Shown here piece after piece: positions 45,762 through 54,800 of a DNA stretch of 64,000 nt. The DNA lies in assembly GCF_900111175.1 (NCBI RefSeq), contig NZ_FOGI01000003.1:67177-131176 (forward strand). Direction: 5' to 3'. Made by a program: the position numbers and the translations under genes. Within the stretch, counting starts at the first letter, position 1. Every line of letters starts with the position of its first letter. The notes below the pieces were generated by a model. That model did no database searches. It was not told the DNA's origin and saw nothing but the letters and a program-made list of their open reading frames with translations. This DNA is from Actinokineospora terrae. Lineage in GTDB: Bacteria > Actinomycetota > Actinomycetes > Mycobacteriales > Pseudonocardiaceae.

Positions 45762-46301
45762 GTGGAACGCCTCGACTCGACACAGGTCTATGCCAACGCC
45801 TGGATGACCGTCCGCGAAGACCGCATCCGCCGCCACGACGGCAGCCCCGGCATCTACGGTGTGATCGACAAGCCCGACTACGCCCTGGTCATCCCGCTCG
45901 ACGGCGAGCGCCTGATGCTGGTGGAGCAGTACCGCTACCCGCTCGGCCTGCGCCGCTGGGAGTTCCCCCAGGGCACCGCCCCCGACCGCGCCGTGCTGGC
46001 GCCCGAGGAACTGGCCGCCCGCGAACTGCGCGAGGAGACCGGCCTCGTCGCCGCCACCATGACCCCCATCGGCACCCTCGACGTCGCTGCGGGCATGTCC
46101 AGCCAACGCGGCCACGTCTACCTCGCCACCGACCTCACCCAGGGCCCACCCGCCCGCGAACTCGAGGAACAGGACATGCGCGCCGCCTGGTTCCCCCGCG
46201 CCACCTTCGAAGCCATGATCCGCACCGGCGACATCACCGACGCCCAGAGCGTCGCCGCCTACACGCAGCTGCTCTTGCACGAGCACCACGCTTCCGCGTG
46301 A
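45762..46301 (+). CDS. Nudix hydrolase (ADP-ribose pyrophosphatase-like)
   Basis: 179 residues. The Nudix box is complete, running from GTAPDRAVLAPEELA through ARELREETGL, and is preceded by VEQYRYPLGLRRWEFPQG, as in ADP-ribose/NDP-sugar pyrophosphatases. It should hydrolyse a nucleoside diphosphate derivative. GTG start, divergent from nucS. Confidence 0.9.
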   Translation: MERLDSTQVYANAWMTVREDRIRRHDGSPGIYGVIDKPDYALVIPLDGERLMLVEQYRYPLGLRRWEFPQGTAPDRAVLAPEELAARELREETGLVAATMTPIGTLDVAAGMSSQRGHVYLATDLTQGPPARELEEQDMRAAWFPRATFEAMIRTGDITDAQSVAAYTQLLLHEHHASA

Positions 46302-46374
46302 ACAGCTGGTAGGCCGCGACCCCCGCGACCGCGGCCTCCAGCACCGCCTTGACCAGTTCCAGGACCTCGCTCAT
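46234..46374 (-). CDS. Possible 46-residue membrane peptide
   Basis: A short frame (MSEVLELVKAVLEAAVAGVA, then a tail rich in Arg) has a strong GGGAGGGAACGGG ribosome site before its ATG. It would be an amphipathic or membrane helix with a basic tail. It overlaps the end of the Nudix gene on the other strand and is divergent from the giant HSP90-like gene. Its small size makes it uncertain. Confidence 0.4.
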   Translation of the reverse strand: MSEVLELVKAVLEAAVAGVAAYQLFTRKRGARARAAACRRRRSGRR

Positions 46375-46521
46375 CCCGTTCCCTCCCTCGTATGGGCCGT
46401 TCGGGGGAAACGCTGTCGCCCGGTGGCACCCGGTGTCCCGGAACGCGGACGAGACCGGACGGCGCGCGGTAGAACCCCAGGTGGGAGCCCAACCACACCG
46501 GACGGACGGGAGGAGGACCGG

Positions 46522-49500
46522 ATGGCGGACGAGGTCGCCGAGCTCTGCGAGAGGCTCAGGCAGCTGTGGGAGGAGAGCGGCAAGCCACCGCTGGCGGCGG
46601 TCGGCAAGCGGACCGGTGTGTCCAAGAGCCGGATCTCCGAACTCCACCTCGGCCAGACGGTGTCCGCGCCGCCGTGGAACGTCGTGCAGGCACTGGTGGA
46701 GACCTACGCGGACCACGGCGCCCGCGCGGGGGCCGTCTCCGCGCTCACCACGGACCTCAGGTACTGGCGCGCCCTGCACGGCAGGGCGGAGAGGTCACCG
46801 CGCCCGACTCCCGCACGCCGCCCGGCCGCCGCCGACTGGACTGACCTGGTCCGCTCGCACCCCGCGTGGACCGGCGTCGACGAGGCCAGCGGCCACGTGG
46901 CGATGGCGATGACCGCCGCCGAGCAGCTGTTCGCCGCCAGCCGCGCGCCGGACGACCCCTGGCGCGATGACGCCCTGCCCAAACGGGTGACCGCCCAGGT
47001 CGGCGCGTTGATCGGCCTGATCGGCGAGGTCGGGTTCTCGCCGCTGGAGGCCGCTCTACTGGCGCTCGCGCCTCTGGCCCACCACGCCCGCACAGTGCGG
47101 GTCGACGTGGACGAGGCCTCGTTCGCCCGCTTCCTGGACGGCCAGCAGGAGCGGCGCCTGGTCGCCCGCGGCCTCCCCGAGATCGACAAGTGGCTGCGTC
47201 ACCGCTGGCTGGCCACCCAACCGCTCCCGCCGACCAGCCTCGACCTGCCCGAACCGACCCGCAGGGTCGTGGTCGACGCCCTCGACCGGGTGACCCGCCT
47301 GTTCCGCCTCTCCCCCGGCGATCTCGGCAACCCCGACCGGCTCGACCTGAGGCCCCGCACCAGCCACCTCGGTGGCGTCGTCGTTCGCGAACGCCTGATC
47401 GGGCTGCTGCTCGCCGCCGCCCACGCCCTCGCCGTCGAGCCGATCGCGCTGTCGCCGGTGGTGGTCGAGCACCTGGGCGTGCCGAACCCGGTCGACCTGG
47501 CGCGGTTGCGGTCCACGCTGGCCGAGCTGAGCTGGGAGCCCGTCCACATCGGACTCGGTCTGGTCGCCGAGTGCCACCACGAGGCCGTGATGGAAGCGCT
47601 GCGAGACCAGGTGACGCGGGTGGATGCCGTGCTCAGCGCCATCCACGCGGTGTCCGCCGACGACGCGCACCTGCAACCGCTGCTCCTCCTGCCCGCCCGC
47701 GCCTCGGCCGACCGGGTCGTCCCCGCCTCGGTGGACGGCATCCCGGCGTTCACGGTCCCCGTCACCCGGTTCCGCCTCGACGAGACCCGCGTGCGCGAAC
47801 TCCTCATGGGCGAACAGCTCTACGGCGACAGGTCCCTCGCCGTCCGCGAGCTGTACCAGAACGCCCTCGACGCCTGCCGGTACCGCCAAGCCCGGCACCA
47901 GTTCCTGGACCGGACCGACTGGTCCGGGCGCATCACCTTCGAGCAGGGAGTCGACGACACCGGCCGCCACTACCTGCGCTGCACCGACAACGGCATCGGC
48001 ATGGGCGCCCAGGAGTTGCGCGAGGTGTTCTCCCAGGCCGGAATCCGCTTCGCCGATCGCCCGGAGTTCGCCGAGGAGCAGGCGGAGTGGGCCGAGCGCG
48101 ACATCCACCTGCACCCCAACAGCCGCTTCGGCATCGGCGTCCTGAGCTACTTCATGCTGGCCGACGAGATCGAGGTCACCACCTGCCGCATGGACCGCCA
48201 CGGCGGCCGCCCCGGCCCGGTGTGGCGGGTGTGGATCGTGGGTCCCGGCCACCTGTTCCGGATCAGCCAGGTCGAGGACCACGGCACGCAACCGGGTACC
48301 ACCGTCACCCTGTACCTGCGCGACCTGAAGAGCACTTTCTCCTGTGTCGAGGTGCTGGACCGCCTGCTGGGCATCGCCGAGTTCCACACCACGGCCGAGG
48401 ACGACGGGGTGGCCGCCGAGTGGGAACCCTTCGTGTTCCGGCCGAGGAACACCAGCGGTGTCAACGGCTCGGGTGAACTCGTCCACGGTCCCCAGGAACC
48501 CAATGGGCAGGTCGTGTGGTGCGAGAACGGAGGTGCCTTGCTGGCCGACGGGCTCTACACCACGCCTGCCAAGCAGCTTGGCGTGCTCAAGACCCTCACC
48601 AACCACCCAGACCTCCGCGGCGCGGTGGTGAACCTGACGCGGGACTGGGTGCCACGGCTCACCGTCGACCGCACCACCGTGCTCGACGACGTGTCCGACC
48701 AGGTCGAACGGCTGCTCGACGATGCCGCGCCTACGCTGCTCGTGGCCGCTCCCGAATTCCTCTCGGAGCGGTGGCTGCACCACGTGGCGGACACGAGCCC
48801 CGGCGTGGCCGACATCGTCGCCTCGGCCGCGATCGAGACGAACGCGACAAGCCTGGGGGAGGACTTCGCCAGGATCGGCTGTTCCCCCGGTGGGATCAAC
48901 AACGACCGGAGCCGCACTAACAGCGGCGCGTGGCTGCACCCGATGCCGGACTGGATCCTGTTCTGGCACCTGCTGGCGCACGTGCCCGCACTGCTCGGCG
49001 CCGGGGGACCCGTCCGGGCCGGTTCGATCATGCCCGCCCTGCCTTCCGACTGGACCGTGCTCGCCCGGCTCAACAGGACCACGAGATCGCCGGATGTGGC
49101 TGCCCGGGCGGATCCGGTCGACGCGGCCGACATCGCGGACGTGGCGGCCCTCCTCGGCCGCGGCCCCAGAGCGGTGGCGCGACGACTCGCCGAGCTGGGA
49201 TATCCGGTCGAGAACCCCGACAGCTTGCCCGAACGCGCCGAGCCGGGCGACCGCGCGCTGCTCGCCGCGCTCTCGGCGGGGCGGTCGATCCCGCAGGGGC
49301 ACGTGGCTTGGTACTCCCGCGCGGCCAACCTGTCCCCCGCCGAGGTGGCGGAGCGACTCCGGGCGTACTCGTTCGACGTGGCGGAGTTCCCCGTGCCGCG
49401 GCGGTACACGGAAGCCGATGTCGTACTCCTGAGCCGGGACCTGGACGGAAGACCGGGCTGGCTGGTCGGCGCCGAGGTGGGGACGAGGCATGCGGAATCG

Positions 49501-50226
49501 GCCGCCGAACACCTGCGGTGGCCGCTGGGAGCAGTTGTCGACCGACTTGCGGTGCTCGGCTACCGCGTGACCGGCTCAGCCGACGAGAACCCTGCTGCCA
49601 GGTCTTGGTTTCCCAGCCGGAAACCCCAGGGGCGTCCGTGGCTCGACGACCCGGGGACCGATCCCCTCATCGGCGAACTCGACCTGCCCGACGAAACGTG
49701 GTCACCGGCAAGAGCTCTGCACGCGGCGATCTTCGTGTCACACCGGACGCAGCGATCACTGAGCGCGGTGCTGGACTGGATCGAGCAGCAAGGTTCGTGC
49801 CGCCCGCGCGTCGTGCCGGACATCGACGTCGCGACCCGCGCGGACAGCGCGATATTCCACTGGCAGCGCAGCTGCCAGATCTTCCTCCAGCAGCACCGGG
49901 CTCCCGGCTATCTCCAGCCGTTGGTGACGCGGAACGCGCACCTCGGTCCGTGGGACGGAACAGCCGCCCGCTTGGCGGAACTGGGTATCGCGTTCCGCCC
50001 GTTCGAGGACCAGGACGGCCCCTCACTCCTGGTGCGGTTCGACGAACGGGAAACCCACTCTCCCGACGAGCCCGTGTCCATCAGGCAGGTCTTGGGCCTC
50101 GCGCTGACCACGGGGTTGCCGGTCGCCGAGGTGGTGGCGCGGTTGGAAGAGCTTGACTTCGAGGTGGAGCCGGTGGAGGAGGCGATCGAGCGGTTGATGG
50201 GGCGGGTGCCGCGGGTGGGTGGCTAG
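46522..50226 (+). CDS. HTH / HSP90-like ATPase / winged-helix-repeat giant protein
   Basis: 1,234 residues; ATG at 46522 with GGAGGAGG upstream. Residues ~5-65 form an XRE-like helix-turn-helix (VGKRTGVSKSRISELHLG). Residues ~65-410 are helical and unrecognised. From ~410 lies a GHKL/HSP90-type ATPase: ELYQNALDACRYR (443-455) with the catalytic Glu, DNGIGMG (489-495) with the nucleotide-binding Asp, and FGIGVLSYF (536-544) matching the HSP90 FGVGFYSAY box. After an HSP90-middle-like region, residues ~865-1220 hold about six degenerate repeats of the form VARRLAELGYPV, AVVDRLAVLGYRV and VVARLEELDFEV, compatible with winged-helix modules. It is not the chaperone HtpG. Such HTH- and HSP90-containing architectures have been predicted as conflict-system components; a defence role is inference. 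Confidence 0.85.
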   Translation: MADEVAELCERLRQLWEESGKPPLAAVGKRTGVSKSRISELHLGQTVSAPPWNVVQALVETYADHGARAGAVSALTTDLRYWRALHGRAERSPRPTPARRPAAADWTDLVRSHPAWTGVDEASGHVAMAMTAAEQLFAASRAPDDPWRDDALPKRVTAQVGALIGLIGEVGFSPLEAALLALAPLAHHARTVRVDVDEASFARFLDGQQERRLVARGLPEIDKWLRHRWLATQPLPPTSLDLPEPTRRVVVDALDRVTRLFRLSPGDLGNPDRLDLRPRTSHLGGVVVRERLIGLLLAAAHALAVEPIALSPVVVEHLGVPNPVDLARLRSTLAELSWEPVHIGLGLVAECHHEAVMEALRDQVTRVDAVLSAIHAVSADDAHLQPLLLLPARASADRVVPASVDGIPAFTVPVTRFRLDETRVRELLMGEQLYGDRSLAVRELYQNALDACRYRQARHQFLDRTDWSGRITFEQGVDDTGRHYLRCTDNGIGMGAQELREVFSQAGIRFADRPEFAEEQAEWAERDIHLHPNSRFGIGVLSYFMLADEIEVTTCRMDRHGGRPGPVWRVWIVGPGHLFRISQVEDHGTQPGTTVTLYLRDLKSTFSCVEVLDRLLGIAEFHTTAEDDGVAAEWEPFVFRPRNTSGVNGSGELVHGPQEPNGQVVWCENGGALLADGLYTTPAKQLGVLKTLTNHPDLRGAVVNLTRDWVPRLTVDRTTVLDDVSDQVERLLDDAAPTLLVAAPEFLSERWLHHVADTSPGVADIVASAAIETNATSLGEDFARIGCSPGGINNDRSRTNSGAWLHPMPDWILFWHLLAHVPALLGAGGPVRAGSIMPALPSDWTVLARLNRTTRSPDVAARADPVDAADIADVAALLGRGPRAVARRLAELGYPVENPDSLPERAEPGDRALLAALSAGRSIPQGHVAWYSRAANLSPAEVAERLRAYSFDVAEFPVPRRYTEADVVLLSRDLDGRPGWLVGAEVGTRHAESAAEHLRWPLGAVVDRLAVLGYRVTGSADENPAARSWFPSRKPQGRPWLDDPGTDPLIGELDLPDETWSPARALHAAIFVSHRTQRSLSAVLDWIEQQGSCRPRVVPDIDVATRADSAIFHWQRSCQIFLQQHRAPGYLQPLVTRNAHLGPWDGTAARLAELGIAFRPFEDQDGPSLLVRFDERETHSPDEPVSIRQVLGLALTTGLPVAEVVARLEELDFEVEPVEEAIERLMGRVPRVGG

Positions 50227-50235
50227 GGTCGGGGT

Positions 50236-51009
50236 ATGTCCGACTACCAGCACATCCTCGTCACCCGTGAGGGTGAGACCGTGCGGATCACCATGAATCG
50301 GCCGGAGCGGCGGAACGCGTTGTCGGCGGAGCACTTGGCGGAGTTGCTGGCGGCGTTCTGTGTGGCGGGGACGTCGGATGCCAAGGGGATTGTGCTGGCG
50401 GGGGCGGGGCCGGTGTTCTCGGCGGGGCATGACTTCGCGGATGTGGCGGCTAGGGACTTGCTGGGGGTAAGAGGGCTGCTCAGGCTGTGCACCGAGTTGA
50501 TGCGGACCATCCAGACGGTGCCGCAGGTTGTGGTTGCGCGGGTGCATGGGCTGGCCACGGCGGCGGGGTGTCAGCTTGTGGCTACCTGCGACCTGGCCAT
50601 CGCGGCCGAGTCGGCGGGGTTTGCGCTGCCGGGCGGTAAGGGTGGGTGGTTCTGTCACACGCCTGCCGTGCCGGTGGCGCGGGCTGTGGGGCGTAAGAGG
50701 CTGATGGAGCTGGCTCTCACCGGTGACGTCATCGACGCTAGGACCGCTGAGGAGTGGGGGCTGATCAATCGGGCGGTGCCGGATGATGAGCTCGACAACG
50801 CGGTAGACGACCTGGTGAGGCGCGCTACTAGAGGCAGCGGTGCGTCCAAGGCGCTGGGGAAGCAGACGATCTATGCGCAGCTGGATAGGCCTGAGCAGGA
50901 CGCCTACGCGTTGGCCATAGAGGTCATGGCGTCGGCGTCCCAGCTCAAGGGGGCCAAGGAGGGGATGGCGGCCTTCTTGGAGAAGCGCACGCCGGTCTGG
51001 CCTGACTAA
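50236..51009 (+). CDS. Enoyl-CoA hydratase/isomerase family protein
   Basis: 257 residues of the crotonase superfamily. The oxyanion-hole segment GAGPVFSAGHDF and the second segment HGLATAAGCQLVATCDLAIA are both present. The reaction cannot be fixed, since crotonases also act as isomerases and ligases. It begins 9 bp after the giant gene on the same strand and may be co-transcribed, without an obvious functional link. Confidence 0.88.
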   Translation: MSDYQHILVTREGETVRITMNRPERRNALSAEHLAELLAAFCVAGTSDAKGIVLAGAGPVFSAGHDFADVAARDLLGVRGLLRLCTELMRTIQTVPQVVVARVHGLATAAGCQLVATCDLAIAAESAGFALPGGKGGWFCHTPAVPVARAVGRKRLMELALTGDVIDARTAEEWGLINRAVPDDELDNAVDDLVRRATRGSGASKALGKQTIYAQLDRPEQDAYALAIEVMASASQLKGAKEGMAAFLEKRTPVWPD

Positions 51010-51012
51010 ACA

Positions 51013-51053
51013 GAACGTGCGCGGCGGGCACCCTCGCCCCGCCGCGCACGTTC
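51013..51053. terminator. Bidirectional terminator between crotonase and chitinase genes
   Basis: The arms gaacgtgcgcggcgggc and gccccgccgcgcacgttc form a 17-bp stem between converging stops. Confidence 0.85.
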
Positions 51054-51070
51054 AACCGGTCGGCCCCCTC

Positions 51071-52636
51071 TTACGGCAGGGTGTCCAGGAACGGCGCCAC
51101 CGTGTTGGCAAACGCGTACCCGTTAGAGGCGTCCCAGTTGATCGACCAGGTCATCGCGCCCCGGATGTCCGGGTACGTGGTCGACGGCTTGAAGGTGCCG
51201 CAGTTGGTGCCACGCGCCAGGCAGTTCAGCGCGTTGTTGACGTTGGTCGGTGACTGGTAGCCGCCACCGGCCCCGGACGGCGACGCGGGCAGGCCGAGGC
51301 CGACCTGGTCGGCGCGCAGGCCGCCCTGCAGCTGGATGCAGGCCAGCGCGGTCAGGAAGTTGACCGTGCCCTGCGAGTAGACCTGCTGGTCGCAGCCCAG
51401 CATCGTGCCGGAGTTGTAGTACTGCATGTTCCAGATGGTCAGGATGTCCTTGACCGCCAGCGCCAGCTGGAAGTACGCCTGACCGGTCGACTGGCCGTCG
51501 ATGGTCTGCGGGGCCATCGTGATGATCTTGCCGCCCGCGTTGTAGATGCTGCGCAGCGCCGGGCCCATGTACTGGGCGCTGACGCCGTTCTCCAGGTCGA
51601 TGTCGACGCCGTCGAAGCCGTAGGTGCGGATCAGTTCGATCACGCTGTTGGCGAACGCGGTGGCCGAGGCGGTGTCACCGGCCCAGATGGTGCCCTTCTC
51701 GCCGCCGACCGAGATGATGACCTTCTGGCCGCGGCCCTGGGCGGTCTTCACGTCGGCCTTGAACTGCTCGATGGTGTAGCCGCCGAGCTTCTTGGACAAC
51801 CCGGGGTCGAGGTTGAACTCGACCCGGCCGCGCACGGCGGGCACCGCGTCGGCGAACGACACCGCGATGATGTCGTAGGTGGTCGGCACCTGCGCGATGG
51901 TCAGGGCCTTCGCGCCGTTGTCGAAGTTGTGCCAGTACCCGGTCAGGACGTGCTTGGGCAGCGGCAGGTTCGGGTTCGGCGTGGTGGTCGTCGTAGTGGT
52001 GGTGGTCGTCGTCGTAGTGCTCGACGGCGGTGTAGTGGTCGTGGTGGTGCTCGACGGCGGGGTGGTCGTCGTGGTGGTGGTGGTGGACGACGTGGGGCGG
52101 GTCGTCGTCGTGGTGGTCGTAGTGGAGGTCGGCGGGGTGCCCGGGCCGTCGAGGCTCACGTCGTCGGCGAGGTACGCGGGCTGGCCGTACCAGCCGTGCA
52201 GGTAGACGGTGACCGACCGGGTGCTGGCGCCGGTGCTGAAGCTGGTTGACAGCTGCACCCACGACGAACCACCGGGGTGCCAGGTGCTGACGTCGGTGGT
52301 GCCGGTCCCGGAGGCGCCGAGGTAGACGTAAGAGCCCTTGACCCACGCGGTCAGGGTGTAGCGCGAGCTCGGGTTCACGGTGACGGTCTGCGAACAACGG
52401 GCGTTGTCCGAGCCCGCAGGAGCGGCCGTCAGCGCGTAGTTGCCGGTGCGCTTGTCGGTGCCGGTGACGCTACCGCCGCCGGAGCAGGTCCAGCCGGAGA
52501 GGCTGCCCGCCTCGAATCCGGGGTTGGCGACGAGGTTGGCCGCGGCGGCGTTGCCCGCGAAGGCCAGGACCAGGCCTGTGGTGACCGACAGGGCGGACAG
52601 CAGGGCGATGATCGCCCGCTTGGCGCGGGACGTCAT
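51071..52636 (-). CDS. Secreted GH18 chitinase with carbohydrate-binding module
   Basis: 521 residues. A signal peptide (IIALLSALSVTTGLVLAFAG) is followed by a beta-sandwich carbohydrate-binding module (NLVANPGFEAGSLSGWTC to ADDVSLDGPG), a 60-residue Thr/Pro/Ser linker, and a GH18 catalytic domain. The active-site motif DGVDIDLENG carries the proton-donor Glu. It should cut chitin outside the cell. The ATG at 52636 has TTGGAGG upstream. A DasR-type operator 53 bp upstream suggests control by amino-sugar metabolism, as in Streptomyces. Confidence 0.95.
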   Translation of the reverse strand: MTSRAKRAIIALLSALSVTTGLVLAFAGNAAAANLVANPGFEAGSLSGWTCSGGGSVTGTDKRTGNYALTAAPAGSDNARCSQTVTVNPSSRYTLTAWVKGSYVYLGASGTGTTDVSTWHPGGSSWVQLSTSFSTGASTRSVTVYLHGWYGQPAYLADDVSLDGPGTPPTSTTTTTTTTRPTSSTTTTTTTTPPSSTTTTTTPPSSTTTTTTTTTTTTTPNPNLPLPKHVLTGYWHNFDNGAKALTIAQVPTTYDIIAVSFADAVPAVRGRVEFNLDPGLSKKLGGYTIEQFKADVKTAQGRGQKVIISVGGEKGTIWAGDTASATAFANSVIELIRTYGFDGVDIDLENGVSAQYMGPALRSIYNAGGKIITMAPQTIDGQSTGQAYFQLALAVKDILTIWNMQYYNSGTMLGCDQQVYSQGTVNFLTALACIQLQGGLRADQVGLGLPASPSGAGGGYQSPTNVNNALNCLARGTNCGTFKPSTTYPDIRGAMTWSINWDASNGYAFANTVAPFLDTLP

Positions 52637-53007
52637 GGCTGCCTCCAAGGGGGCATGTGCAGGTGCAGGGTGATCGGGACCACCTCAAAATGGACTAGAC
52701 CATTGCGCGCTGTCAACCCCCGGGGCGCCGAGCGGCAACCCCTGCCCACCCCGCGCGTCCCCCGCGCGCCGGTGGACCATCAACGGTGCGTGACCACCCC
52801 CGATCGGCGTATGGCGCACGGCGGGACCACCCGCCCGCCTGGCGATCGACAGCTCTACCATCCTTTGTGGTCACACCAGGTCCGGCCGCGCTGCCCGGTC
52901 CGCTGTGGACGATCATGGGCACCGCGGCCGGTGTCATCATTTCGGGGGACCTCGGGGCTCGACTGTCGGCTGAGCCGGGGCAGGCAGGCGTGTGCTGTGA
53001 TTGTCGT
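52637..53007. other. 371-bp divergent region between chitinase and histidine kinase
   Basis: It contains the DasR-like operator and presumably both promoters. No further gene is supported; open frames here lack ribosome sites and overlap each other. Confidence 0.5.
52689..52704 (-). promoter_or_regulatory. DasR-responsive element (dre)-like operator
   Basis: The 16 bases AATGGACTAGACCATT form an almost perfect palindrome matching the DasR site consensus (A-TGGTCTAGACCA-T) at nearly every position. It sits upstream of the chitinase gene, where dre sites are found in streptomycetes. DasR is released by glucosamine-6-phosphate, so chitin breakdown products would relieve repression. Confidence 0.72.
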
Positions 53008-54156
53008 GTGGTCAAGGAGTGGGGCAGGCGGCTCGCGCAGATCGTCTTCGTCTACCTGCTCGGTGTCGTCCTCTTCGCCATCAACGCACCCAGCCTGGTC
53101 GACTCGGGGGCGCTCAAGGGGCCGTTCTGGGTGCGGTACGCGGTGTTGGCGGGTCTATGCCTGCTCCAGCTCGCCAAGCACAAGGCGCCCGGGATAGCCC
53201 TAGCCGCAGGTGTGCCCTTGCTGGCCATAGACATCGCGATGGGTCTGACGCTGGCGATCGCCTTGGCCTTCGGCGACCTGATCTACCTGGCCGTGCTCTA
53301 CGGATCGCGACGGTCAAGCCAGACAGTCGTCATCATCCTGTGGTGCTACCTCGGCCTGGTCATCATGGTGGCGCTCGTCTTGTCCGACTCGTTCCGGATA
53401 GCGCTGCTCATCATCATCAGCGCGTGCTCGCTACCCGCGATGCCTGTGTGGTGGGCGCTCAACGTGCGCCAGCAGCGGGAGATCGCCGAGGCGGAGCGGG
53501 CGCGGGCGGACCAGCTGGCGCGGATCGCCGAACTGGACCGGGACGCGGCGGTGGCCGCCGAGCGGGCGAGCATGGCGCGGGACCTGCACGACGTGATCGC
53601 CGGTCACCTGTCGGCCATCGCGATCCAGTCCGAGGCGCTGCTCACGATGCGCGAACACGACCCCCAGCGGACCAGGACCGTGCTGCGGTCGATGCGGGAG
53701 AACAGCCTGGCGTCCCTGGCCGAGATGCGCGCCATGATCGGACTCCTGCGCTCGACCGACGGGCAGGACGCGTTCACCTCACCCGCGCGGCTAGCCGAGT
53801 TCGAGCGTCTTGTTCGCTCGGCGAACGCGGCAGGGCTGACCGTCACGGTTGAGGTGGACGGGATAGATGACCTACCGGCAGCCGTGGACCTCACCGCCTA
53901 CCGGATCGTGCAGGAATCTCTTACCAACGCCGTAAAACACGCGCCAGGAGCCAGCGTGTCCCTACGGATCAACAGGTCCAGCGAGACCCTGGTAGTCGAA
54001 GTGTCCAGCGACAGGCCTGCCGGGCCACCCAATCCCACTGGGGCCGGTCTGCTGGGGATGGCCGAACGAGTCGACGCGGTTCACGGGACACTGTCCGCGG
54101 GACCGGTCGAAGGCGGTTGGCGCGTGCGTGCCGAGTTCCCGGTGGAGGAAGCGTGA
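53008..54156 (+). CDS. NarL-type sensor histidine kinase
   Basis: 382 residues. The first ~150 have about five membrane helices with almost no extracellular loops, so sensing may occur in the membrane. The HisKA_3 dimerisation segment is MARDLHDVIAGHLSAIA with the phospho-His, and the ATPase has the N box ESLTNAVKHAPG and GLLGMAERVDAVHG. The GTG at 53008 was chosen; the frame extends to 52786 with unlikely sequence. Its stop overlaps the regulator start (GTGA). Confidence 0.9.
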   Translation: MVKEWGRRLAQIVFVYLLGVVLFAINAPSLVDSGALKGPFWVRYAVLAGLCLLQLAKHKAPGIALAAGVPLLAIDIAMGLTLAIALAFGDLIYLAVLYGSRRSSQTVVIILWCYLGLVIMVALVLSDSFRIALLIIISACSLPAMPVWWALNVRQQREIAEAERARADQLARIAELDRDAAVAAERASMARDLHDVIAGHLSAIAIQSEALLTMREHDPQRTRTVLRSMRENSLASLAEMRAMIGLLRSTDGQDAFTSPARLAEFERLVRSANAAGLTVTVEVDGIDDLPAAVDLTAYRIVQESLTNAVKHAPGASVSLRINRSSETLVVEVSSDRPAGPPNPTGAGLLGMAERVDAVHGTLSAGPVEGGWRVRAEFPVEEA

Positions 54157-54800
54157 CGATCAGGGTCTTGGTGGCCGACGACCACGCCGCGATCCGCAAC
54201 GGTCTGGCGATGATCCTCGACACCGCCCCGGACATCGAGGTCGTCGCCGAGGCAGGTGACGGTGCCGCGGCGGTTCGCAAGGCCACTGCACTACGGCCCG
54301 ACGTAGTGCTGATGGACGTCCGCATGCCGGAGGTGGACGGCATAGAGGCCACCCGCAGGCTGGTTGCGGACGGTGTCTGCGCGGTCCTAGTGCTCACCAC
54401 GTTCGACATGGACTCTTACGTCTATGGGGCGCTCCGCGCGGGCGCGTCCGGGTTCCTTCTTAAGTCTGTCGACGCACCCCGCCTGATCGACGCGATCCGC
54501 GTAGTGGCCGCGGGCGACGGGGTCATCGAACCGAGCGTGACCCGGCGCCTGATCCACGCCTTCGCCGCGGCGCAACCCCGCGAAGTCGTGTCGCCGCCGG
54601 GTCTCGACCAGCTGACCGACCGGGAATCGGAGGTGCTGGTCTGCGTCGGCGAGGGCCTGTCCAACCAGCAGATCGCCCGCCGCCTCGGCATCGGCGAGGC
54701 CACCGTGAAGACCCACGTGTCGCGGGTGCTGACCAAGCTGGACCTGCGCTCGCGGGTCCAGGCAGCGGTGTTGGCCCAGGAAGCGGGCCTGGTCGGCTAG
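54153..54800 (+). CDS. NarL/LuxR-family response regulator
   Basis: 215 residues. The receiver domain has VADDHAAIR and VVLMDVRMPEVDG with the phospho-Asp, and the C-terminal LuxR helix-turn-helix has LTDRESEVLVCVGEGLSNQQ. It is the partner of the kinase with which it overlaps by four bases. Targets are unknown; the divergent chitinase gene is one candidate. Confidence 0.94.
   Translation: MTIRVLVADDHAAIRNGLAMILDTAPDIEVVAEAGDGAAAVRKATALRPDVVLMDVRMPEVDGIEATRRLVADGVCAVLVLTTFDMDSYVYGALRAGASGFLLKSVDAPRLIDAIRVVAAGDGVIEPSVTRRLIHAFAAAQPREVVSPPGLDQLTDRESEVLVCVGEGLSNQQIARRLGIGEATVKTHVSRVLTKLDLRSRVQAAVLAQEAGLVG

Noticed and set aside
46423..46521. Earlier start for the HTH-HSP90 protein
   Set aside because: The 33-residue extension is Arg/Gly-rich without a ribosome site, while ATG 46522 follows GGAGGAGG closely and begins the HTH helix.
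51900..52200. Val/Gly-rich plus-strand open frames opposite the chitinase linker
   Set aside because: They are the antisense reading of the ACC/ACG-rich Thr linker codons.
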